A DNA stretch of 64,000 nucleotides, from the NCBI RefSeq assembly GCF_032854445.1, contig NC_088305.1, positions 6,141,606 through 6,205,605 on the forward strand, read 5' to 3'. Below, in pieces: positions 36,201-48,200 of the stretch. The DNA comes from Liolophura sinensis. Taxonomy: Eukaryota; Mollusca; Polyplacophora; Chitonida; Chitonidae. Numbering within the stretch: the first letter of the stretch is position 1; the number at the start of each line of letters is the position of its first letter. The notes under the pieces were generated by a model. The model was given only the letters and a program-made list of their open reading frames with translations. It searched no databases and was not told the origin of the DNA. Position numbers and translations under genes: made by a program.

Positions 36201-39200
36201 CTAGCCTTGGAGATGCTTAGTCACCGCTAATCATGTTGCGAGGCCACAAGATTGCCCCTTTCTACAAAACTACTCAAAACCACTGTACTTTATTCATCAT
36301 GTTGCGAGGCCACAACATTGCCACTTTCCACAAAACTACTCAAAACCACTGTACGTTATTCATCATGTTGCGATGCCATAACACTGCCACTTTCTACAAA
36401 ACTACCACAACCGCTGTACTTTATTCATCATGTTGCGAGGCCACAACATTGTCACGTTCCACAAAACTGCCCAAAACCGCTGTACTTTATTCATCATGTT
36501 GCCAGGCCACAACATTGCCACTTTCTACAAAACTACCACAGCCGCTGTACTTTATTCATCATGTTGCCAGGCCACAACATTGCCACTTTCTACAAAACTA
36601 CCCACAACCGCCGTACTTTATTCATCATGTTACGATGCACAACATTGCCACTTTCCACAAAACTACCCACAACCGCTGTACTTTATTCATCATGTTGCGA
36701 GGCCACAACATTGCCACTTTCCACAAAACTACTCAAAACCGCTTTACTTTATTCATCATGTTGCCAGGCCACAACATTGCCACGTTCTACAAAACTGCCC
36801 AAAACCGCTGTACTTTATTCATCGTGTTGCGAAGCCACAACATTGCCACTTTCAACAAAACTACCCACAACCGCCGTACTTTATTCATCATCTTGCCAGG
36901 CCACAACATTGCCACGTTCAACAAAACTACCCAAAACCGCTGTACTTTATTCATCATGTTGCGAAGCCACAACATTGCCACTTTCCACAAAACTACCCAC
37001 AACCGCCGTACTTTATTCATCATCTTGCCAGGCCACAAAATTGCCACTTTCTACAAAACTACTCAACACCTGTACTTTATTCATCATGTTGCCAGGCCAC
37101 AACATTGCCTCTGTCTAAAAAAATACTCACAACCGCTGTACTTTATTCATCATGTTGTCAGGCCACAACATTGCCACTTTCCATAAAACTACCCACAACC
37201 GCTGTACTTAATTCATCATGTTGCCAGGCCACAACATTGCCACTTTCTACAAAACTACTCAAAATCGCTGTACTTTATTCATCATGTTGTTAGGCCACAA
37301 CATTGCCACTTTCCATAAAACTACCCACAACCGCTGTACTTTATTCATCATGTTGCCAGGCCACAACATTGCCTCTCTCTACAAACTACCCAAAACCGCA
37401 GTACTTTATTCGAACATTTAGGCCGTACTCACCACTTTTATTTCCCACAACATACAAAATCAGGAACAACAGGCCAGTTGCACCGTAGATGATGAAATAT
37501 GCCAAGAAGAATAGGCGCAGTGACCAGATATCTGAAAAGGAAGTATACTGTATGAATATTAGGGAAATATGAATTAAGAGAGGGGAGGAGGGCTGGAAGG
37601 GGGTGGTTGGTAGGGGGTGGGGGGACATCCCTGGGAAAGAGATGACAAAATACATGGATATATCGATGCCCACGCTTAGATCTATCGCCTACCTAGTAAG
37701 CTAAAGACAAAGGTTCAATCTCACGTGATGACGAGACTTTACAACTGATAATATTTGGTAGACTTCCTCACATGACACTGAACATACATTTATACTTCAG
37801 CAAATCGTCAGTACTCTGTGGTAAGAGACATATGGGGTTGGCGTCACAGCGAGGAAATATTACACATATGTTCGTAAATTAATCGCTGTATTAACAAGGA
37901 AACACCTCTGTAGACGAGCTAATGAGCGTTGAAAGCCACGTGAATACTGAAGCAGACAAACAGACAAGGCGGAACTTATCTGAACAATATCTACCCACTA
38001 CACTCCACTAAACCTGGGTTTAGTCTGATCTGCAGACCAGTTGTAACGTTCCAAGTCCAGGTGATTTATGAATAAAGATGTTACGCACTGAAAGATCATG
38101 TCTGAAAGTGTTCGTCCATAACGAGGTTAAACCGGAAATATGTGAAAAATTGAAAATATTGTTATTTTATTAGCACATTAACAGCCACAGGGTGGGGTGA
38201 GGCTGTACCGGTGTTTTCCGCCCCAGATGTACGCCAATCAGTGCTTAAAGTTGTTCATCCTCTGTTCATTATAATTTTTTTAAAAATGTAAATAAATAAA
38301 TAAATAAGAAAACTGGCAACAGCCTGGGGCCAGTTTTACAAAACCTCCGTAGCTGTTAAAAGTCTCTTTATAGTCGGCTAAGGGTCATTTGGTCCACTTA
38401 CGTAAGGAGGCTACAAAAACAAAAATGGTGAGGTCCAAAACTTAACCAGCTCTGGCAAGCCAGCTATGTGACCCTTCTCCAGCAATCTGATAGCTGTAGA
38501 AAACATGTCTATAGTAGTTTAATTGGCTTCAAAATATAAATCAGTTCAATTAATATATATAACCAACCCAAAAATGACCCTGATTTCTTCTTCACTTTCG
38601 TTTTTGACAAAGTTTGCAGACGAAGGGCTATAATTTCATAACGGACAATCGATGGAAAACAACAATAACGCATGCGTGGTGGTGGTTTGTGAGCATTTTA
38701 AAAAATCTTCATTTGGTAACAGAAGCAGATTATTCATATTTTCTCAAATCAATACATAATCTTTAAAAACTGGGACTGATAACACTTTTAAAACTGAATT
38801 TGTTCCTCCTATAGCGACCTTCGGACGTGCTTAAAGATGTTGTGCTATCTTTCAAAATAAGCTTCAGTCGATAGCCAGAAATTTTATATGTGAAACGGGT
38901 TAGACAAATTTGCTAGTCGGCTAAGTGAGTTAGCCGCCTAAGCTTAGCCTTTAGACTTTTTGTGAATCGGACTCCTGCAACACATTATTATGATGGCTCA
39001 AAACGGCAATTTCGTTAAAACGACGGATGCCGAAGTGACATAATTCGACATACAAAATACGCCGAGGGTATGTATGACGCAGACAACGAAGCATAAGATA
39101 GCGGATGCTGTCCTTCACAAAGCACTCCTAGAAGACAACCGCTGAGAGCTAGGACTTTAACATACTCATTACATCTTTAACTCTAATCGTTTGCTTTACA

Positions 39201-42200
39201 TCCCTGTCACCACCAGCAAATTTTGTGGGAAGCAACCTGCAAATGGTCATGGGTTTTCCCTGGACTCTGCCCGGTTTCCGCCCACCATAATGCTGGCCCG
39301 TGTGCTCGTATAATTGAAATATTGTTGAGTACGGCGTAAAACATCAATCAAATAAAATAAAGAAGCAAGTATATTTACCTTTATGTTTCTTGTAGGTGAC
39401 GCAGTGTATCAGTAGCAAGATGACATTGACGTCCACTAGGAGTATGTCTACAGACATCAAGATTACCACCATCGTCGATCTCAGCTCATCTTCAACAGTG
39501 ACTGCGGAAGAAAGACAATATAATAGAAAACGTACAACGCAGAGAGTAAAACCAGAGCAGCGACAATGATATGATGACTGGCAGATGGTCACACGTAACC
39601 AGTGAAATGCAGCCTCTTGTATATAAGAAAGCACCAATGCTGTTGAATCAGAGAGATTTTCTCCACATACAAATATTAACTACCAAACAGATTCTCACAT
39701 ACACTAAAAAAAAATCAAAACGTCTGTTGTCTGAGTGCTGCTAGAATGTATTCTGCTATTGCACCAGATTACTCGGTTAAATATAACACACATATTCTAT
39801 TCATTCAACATAAAGATTCTATTAGACTAACAGAATACTATGTTGAATATGGCAGAATAGTGTATTATAAGAACAGAATACATTCTAGCATCACTCAGAC
39901 AACAGACTTTCTGTTAAAATTAACAGATTAGTTGAGTGTAATAGACTCCGAAACTGGGGTTAACTAAAACGGTCGCGAATCCAAGTGTTCGGACGACCCA
40001 ACAGTAATGGTCCACTGTAACAGGTGACTCCGACGTGGAGTTGGAGAAATGGAAGGTTCAGACAAGCACATGGGAACAAAGGACAGATGTCAAGTGTGGA
40101 AAAGCAAACTACAATTTTGGCTTGTAAATACGAGCAGTTGTGAGTGCGAGAAAGCCGGTGTACACGGAATAAAACCAACCGTCCTTGGCAAGTAACCGAC
40201 AACCTTTCTAACGTATGACACATAAATCTTCTCCCGCGGAGCGGATGAATATTTATGAAAGCTCATTTTCCAAGAAAATAGTTAGATTTATTTTTTTTTA
40301 AATTTTTTCCAACCGATTAAAATGGTTTTAAAACTCCACGATGATCTGTACTGACCGGTAAGGCTCCTGGGCCATTGCGCCTGGCTGGCACTCTAACAGG
40401 CTAGGCCATGGAGGCTCTGTTTTAACTGAGATATCAGACACATGCACGGATATACTTACCGGATTTAAATACCTGCAGATAAGAATAAGACGTTATGTTC
40501 TCAGAGTCCACAAGACTGATACATTCATAAACACCCGAGTTTTGTATTTGAGGACTGTATAATGTGAGATCATTCTGGGCCCCGAGGGCAACGCTGTCGG
40601 TGAAGTTATCCCCCATGATCACATCCCCATCTCCTGTCCTTTCGATGATTAGATGACGTTCCGTGAAGAAATTCCACTGGATGGTAGGAGGGTCTGTGTT
40701 GTTTTGGATCTCGTGACATTTTAATCTTACACTTTTTACGCCTTCGCGAACGAATACTACGTCATCGGCGGTGGATTCACCTGTAGAGAAAAGTTCCGGA
40801 ATTAAACAAACAGGAAAGAGAAGAACAATTACGGCGAAACAAACAACCTCAATAGATTAGTTATACAAAACATATGGGTAGAAAAATCTGGTCATAGAAT
40901 CTGAAAAAAGAACAATTTTTAAAGCAATTATTTATTTATTTATTTGATTGGTGCTTACACTATACTTTGATAAGATTATTTCACTTGTAGGAGCATTGTA
41001 TTGAGAGGAAACCGGGTAAGGCCCGGGAAAAAAAAGACTGGCAGACCTTTAAAGCGATTATTTTACGTAAATCAACGACCAACTAGAGGAACTCATTAAA
41101 TATGCAAAAATTATGCAAGGATCGGATTAGTTTTCAACTTGATCTGCGGGGATCCAGATAGTGAAACTGCAAGTCACAAAAGTTTATCAAAATCAGACAA
41201 GAGTTGGTGCAGTTGTTCCTCGGAAACAAAGCATGAACAGAATGACAAATCAGACAGACAGAAAGCAGCGTGCCTGGCTTTTACTAAAAAGCGTGGAATA
41301 TAAATCAAAAAGACGAATATGACACAAAAGAAAACGTTGTTGTTTAGCATGGATTGATTTGCAGAAATGTTGACATAATGTAAAAACAGTCATACATATT
41401 TTTTTTAGTTCATTTCCAAGACAAATACCGAAAATACCCACACGAAGAAGCTTGGTTGAATGATGAATCTAAATGGACACAAACTGTAAAAAAATTACCG
41501 TGGACAGTGGAATGTGTAATGAATGCAATATGGTAAAATACGAGAATCTCTTCTTCTTCGTATGTGTGTATGTATGTATGTATGTATGTTTGTGTGCTTC
41601 GGCTTTTACCTCCTACTTAATTTGTCATATGGCGAGGTGTAGTCATTAGGTGCGTGTACTTAGACTGTGTGCATATGAAGCGCTGCCGCTACTAGTATCA
41701 TGCCGAACGCACTCTACCCGGTCACATTATATTGACACCTGGCCAAACAGTCATGCTTCCTTACTCTAACCTCTCTGTACGGAACACCAATCCAGGTAGT
41801 ACCGAGTACCATTTTTAAAATCTTGGGTATGACCCGATCCGCTTGGGACCCTAGGTGTCCATATTGTATGATCTGATTTTTTTTGGTGACAAACAATCTA
41901 AAGTATAAACTGATAAACAACAACAACAACAACAAGCTTTTGCCACGATCTTTTGTAGAACTGCGACTGAACTGATGATCTGAACTGTAATCTAATCTCG
42001 TGTACAATAAGAATATCTTCCGGCAATATTTTTCGTTCGGCTGAAACATCCGTTTTATCCCATTTGAAAGGATGTAAGCAATTATTTATTTTTTTGTATT
42101 TATGAATTTATTTATTTTTTTATTTGTTTGCTAATTGGATTTTGTGGGGGATGTAAAAATATGCTGCCCAGGACCAGGACTGAACCCGTGTCTCTTGTGT

Positions 42201-45200
42201 CTTACCTGTTGTGTCTTACCGATTGACTTTAACATATACACAAATAAAGCAGAAAAAATATTCGCAACCATTGTCAGGCGACACATCATGATAAATATTA
42301 ATAACGACACTAAAGCATGTATTTCGAGGCCAGTCACAATACTGCCACGAGCCAGCACTGGTATTTACACTGCTCTGGAGACAGTTGTTTATTGTAGGCA
42401 ATACATGTATGTATACATGCCGAAAAAAAAAAATATGTTAATTAATTCTGCCCTCAAGACTACTTATGTAAATGTTATACACATGTTTGATTTAATCAAA
42501 AACTAACTGAAATCAAGCCGTCGACATATGTATATATATATATTTATTAATACACTGAGCCTTAAACATTTGTGTTTACGCCGCACTCAAGAATATTTCA
42601 CTTACAAGACGGCGGCCATCGGGGAAAACTGAGTCATTTCTATCATTTACGAGAACTCCTTCTGGTAATATGTTAATATACACATAGCGCATGCTGTACG
42701 GTCTGACATCAGGAATTGTCAGCTCGAGAGAAGTTATATTCAACGAGAAGCCCTCGTTAGATTTAGGGTCAATCCTGGGCCCGGTTACATCTAAGACTTT
42801 AAAGGGGGAAGTCGTAGCATCCTCGCTTGAACTTCCTCGCTTGGCGTTCAGCATTATGGGGTTAGTGCAACAACTGGTTGACCTGTAACAGTATAATGGC
42901 TCGGGTATGTCAGCTTACTTGCTTTCTGTAAGTCGTCTCAGTGATGAAACACTAGATAAAACTAGTGCACTACTTGCACTCTAAGGGCTACTTCGTCGTC
43001 ATATGACTGAAAAATTGTTAAGTATGGCGTTAAACGCTTAGCACAAGACCCACCTCGAAGGGCCATAATAAATACATATATTATAATCCCCAATATACTG
43101 ACATGAACTTGACCTCGAACCATACAAATTCGCCTTTAATTATGCAGATAGGTTAAACTTAGAACTTCTTTATACATTGGCATGGTGACTATAGCTTAAC
43201 GCCATGTCGTCAATATCACAGCCATATCCTGACGATTGCATTCGTTCCTCCCATTTTTTAAATTTACGTTTTTACTCAAGAAAATTTCACTTATACGACG
43301 GCGGTCAGCATCATGGTGGGAGGAATCCGGGCAGATCCCGCAGGAAACCCATAACTATTCGCAGGTTGCGGAAAGACTTTCCCACGTACGACTGGAGAGG
43401 AAGCCAGCATGAGCTAGATTTGAACTCACTAGCTCGGGATTGGGGAGTGGCGCCGGTTTATTGCGTCCTTACCTTCCATAATGAACACTTACTATCATGT
43501 TGGTCTCATATCCGTCATTAGCCTATCGTGCACATTCTCACAAATGCAGTTTTCCTTTCGCTTTATCAGGCATGTCTTTTAGATATGCACACCCTTAGGA
43601 GCAAGCATTTCAATAAAGTTTTAGTCGTACATAATTTCCTTTTATAAATATCTCGGAAGAGTGATCTTCACTATTATAGAGCAACCAAGATTCAAAGTTG
43701 TTCTTTTTGTAGTATATACAAGTACACCCCAGTTATGTTATTCTAATGTAAATTAAACAACGTCCACCTTGTAGAATATAAACATTATTTCATCTTTTGA
43801 GGCAGCGCTATCACTTTCGTTTATCAGATGAAAAAATACTTAATAAGGAATAAAAACGCAACATTTCCGTCTATAAAAGAAAAATAAAGACGTTAGGACG
43901 CAAGTTTTTGGAACGTGCGATAATGCTGTTGTCACTCCGCAGCTAGTTTGCAGTGTCACGGGTGTGACCTATGCTATTTACACAAGCACCTGTTTCCCTG
44001 AGTTGTCCACAGGACGTCTGCATAGTGTCAGTTAAATGCGTGCACCTGCTCTTGAAGGCAACACCCTGTCAACAATCCGTTCGGAAAATCATCGGATTTA
44101 ACGTGAAGTGATCTAAGTGTATAAAGGGGCCAAAATATGTAAAATCTTAATAAAACGTTAATAAAAACTACACTAACGGACTGCATATGCCTATATGCAC
44201 TGATACGCTTTTGTGACTTTCTTGTAAGTGCTCGAGCTCGTTCAAACCTAAGTAAGGTTATCGCCGGAGCTTGATGTGTTTGATCCCGGTTATATACCTG
44301 GTAAGCGGTTACATAATAGACGGAGGGCTTTAGCCCGAGGTCTATTATGATACCGCTTACCAAGCGTATAGGCCGAGATCAAACACCTCAATTGCGATAA
44401 CCTACTTACATAATGACGCTATTATCAGGACAGTTTTTTTAAGTTTTTCTAAATAAATTAGCACTACTCTTGTCCACTAGAAGTCCAGGACAAAAGCAAT
44501 GTCTTTGAAGCTATCAATTTAGATCGGACCCGGTGACAAGTGCAATTATGATCAAGGTATGTGGATTTTGTGCCTATTTTACACAGGGCAAAAACCAGCC
44601 TATTAAGATGACCCTCAAAGCACGTGATATACACAGCATACAAAATCAAGGCTACAAAATTATCAAATCCTTAGAAATTGTATCTTATTTTCTTGTAAAA
44701 TAATGGCATTAGCTAGAAAGTACAGAAATTTTTAAAATTTTGCACATATCGACACAGACAATACAAGCCTTTTGTATCCCTAGATGAAAATTTTGAAATT
44801 TTCTGTCCAGTTAATTACTTTTGATGCCAATGAAATGTTCCAAGCTCAGTGACATTTTCTAGAAACGCCAAATACAGTGCCCTACATGCACACAAGACTG
44901 TTCTGCGTGATTATACACATTTTTAGATATGTGACTTTAAGAAACGCTTAAATACGTCGATTCTATGTTGTTGTTGTGGTGGTGGTGGTGGTAGTTTGTT
45001 GAATGGCGTTTCCATTCCAACGAATGATGCACGCCATGATCAGTGCTGAAACCAGGTAGTTTTCACATTAATGCATTATATTATTATTATACACAGAGGT
45101 GGTAATGAACTATACTTTAAATTTCCTCCTAGCACCTGGAAGCAAGAACCTTACGGTAGCTTCAAAGACTCTACCAGACTTTTTGCCAGGCCTGAAAACA

Positions 45201-48200
45201 TTGCCTGGGTGGGGGGAGGGGTCTGTAATGCCAGCACAGAGTAGTTCCGCATAATAGCGATGTCTCTGGAGAGTAAATTGTGGGCATCAGGACAACATAC
45301 GCTCAATTGTTTCCTCAACCTGGCAATAATCACAAACACCCGTATCATGTAAATGAAATCTGTTTAAGTAAGAATTCGTTTGAATGTGCCCGGTCCTCAG
45401 TCCGTTGCATAGGAGTTCTGCTCGCCTGGAAGAAAGACTAACAAGGTGAGAATTAGAAACAATGTTATTAAAATTATAAAAATATCTCCCTTTAGTGGAG
45501 GTGTCGCAGTCTTCCTGCTGTCGCAGTGAAATTGAAATAAAATTCCGCTTAAATATATACATTGCTTCTGAGACAGACACAGACACATGTTGAGCAATAT
45601 GTAAATGAGACAGCGCTTGTTTCGCTAGTTTGTCTGCCCATTCATTACCTGCTATACTAGAATGACCTAGGACTCACTCAAAACAGATTTTCTTGCCTAA
45701 ATGAAGTATATCAAAAATGATTGGAGTGCCTTTCCTTGGCGTAAAATTCTGTAAAGCAAGTATCGCACTTAAAGAATCCGTGAAGATAACGGCTCTTGCT
45801 GGCTTAAAATCTGCTATAAAATGCAACGCACACAGAATCCCAGTCAAGTAAGCAGTAAATGCCGATACTGCATCCGTAAGCCTAAACGCCTTACCATGGG
45901 GAATTTCTGGGACACAAAATGCACAGCCTGTTTTTTCAGTATCCGGGCACTTTGAGGTATTTGTGAAAACCTGTAGATAGTAGCTCCACGTTCTGGAAAT
46001 ATAGTCCCTAGAGAAAAAGGAGACAAGCTCTGAGTCATCTCACTTTTTCACCTCTCTCTGTAACGCTTGTGAAATATTCGGTAGACGTAACTTCCATGGA
46101 GGAAACGCAGGAATAAAATTGTACCGGCGATCTGCATTGTGTCGTATTTACATTTCGCTCGTACGCTAAAGGGCTCTCTTTTTCTGCTTGTACCTTCAAA
46201 CAGAGTATCATAATAGGATGGTCTGAAAATGTCAGTTGCTGTGTTCTCATGTGAAGCCATCAACTTCACTCCAAACTTCAGTGATCGAAACCGTCTTCGA
46301 ACAAAAAGAGGCCATTCATTACATATATGTTGTAAGAACATATAAGAACATTTAAGGGAGTTGTTTTAAGCGTCCCCCGTTGCAATCCGGAGCCCTGAAC
46401 AATGAATACTGTCAAGCTTAGCTTTAACTGAAGCACAGGCAGAATCGTAGGCTTCACATCCATGACCTAACGGTGAACGAATAAGCGCTCGATACATTAA
46501 CAACAGACAATACGTGTCAGGGCCCCAACATTTCCCAGATACAGCGTCGATGTTGTGTTGACTGTAGGGTAATATACAAATTTCCAGAGCCTATCAGGCG
46601 GGAAAGGGTCATGTCTGTTCTGTATAAAAGAAGGAGTAGTCTATTTTGCCATGTGGTAGACGCCAATAATATACGTAAATAAGCCAGTCACTTTTTAACT
46701 TGTACACAGATTTGAACGTATATTAGTGTTTTATGACATTCTCAAATATTAGTTCGCTAATATGTCCATGGGCAAATTTTAAAACATATTTCATTTTATA
46801 TCCTCATGCATACAATTTTTTTTGTAAGACTGTAAACCATTTCATGAAAATATTCCCCCCACATAATTAGCCGTTCAACTTTTTATTAATTATATTCAAA
46901 TCCTATGTCTACACGGCAATATAAAAACTGGGGTTTTGTGCATTGGCACGAAAAACATCTTTACCATCAGCAGTCAATAGACTTTTTTCTCCATTTTAGA
47001 GACGTTTTCAATTTTTTTACTACAGTAAGTGTGATTTAGCACGATCTAATTAACTTAAAAACCATAATACTGGACTCTTGTTTGCCCTGCTAAAAAAAAA
47101 TGTTAGCATCAAATAAAACAGCAAACAGAATGTCTCTTTGTGCGTCCAATAACACAGAAAATAGCCGAGTATGGGCTCTTAGTGTGGCGGTAACATTGTC
47201 TTGTCGTGTGACCTCTGGCATGACCTCTGGCCCACGTTTCTGTACACAAACAAAGGATCTGATCGAATGTTCTGTTTTCATGAAAGTTTCTTGTAAAACA
47301 AACATCGCATGTTGAGAAGTCTTGCTACTGCGTATCCACAAAAAAGACCCTTTTCAATGGCTTTTCCCACGTAAACCACGTACACGATCGTGGGAAACAC
47401 TTTTCTCCGGTATGCTAGACATGCGCAGATGTTTATTTTAACTAGTTTGTTGATAATTAGTTTTACGTTATCGGAACATTTCACATTATTGGTATACATC
47501 GATTAATTGAACATTCCATTTTCAAGACTAAATGAATGATTTGATATTAGGCGCACAGGGCTGTGTAACTCTTAGAAGGCTGTTTACTTGTTTAGGCAAA
47601 ATTTTCAGTATATACATAAGCCGTATTGAAAAAGGTATAGAGGATATTCTATACCTGTATATATGAGCCACACCTAGTAATATGCAATATCTTTCATTAT
47701 AAACAGTTTATCGGTCATACTATCAAAACATTTCTGCTAACACTGCAAATCGATTTCATCGGGCACATTGACTGGTAAATTTTGAATGCATGCCAACCAC
47801 ACGTATTTACGTATTTTAAAACGCTTACGAGGTTCTTTCTTTTCCTATATACATATGTTATTTTAAGATTTCGCAAAAAACGTATTTAATATTCAAGATC
47901 ACTGAACAGGTGGACGTGAAATGGTCGCTATTTCATTGAGGAAGAAGTGTTCGTTTGAACACGTTTCGCTCTTTAATATATAGGTATATTAAAAATATAT
48001 AAGAACATCAGCAGTTCAAGTAATTAACTATGAATAGGACACAAATAAGAAGAACCTGAGAAATGTTCCTAAGTTTCTGAGCATCTGGATTATCTCTGGG
48101 CCCGCTTGTTCAAACCTGGTTAAGATTTAATACCAGATTTAAGTTAAAGCCAAGTCTTCAAGTTTGTACTTACCAAAAAACATTGTGTGACTTTACCTTA

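Noticed and set aside
36233-37293. Three overlapping plus-strand frames of 287-317 codons
   Set aside because: They are produced by the 66-bp tandem repeat, whose length is a multiple of three. There is no start context, splice support or domain.
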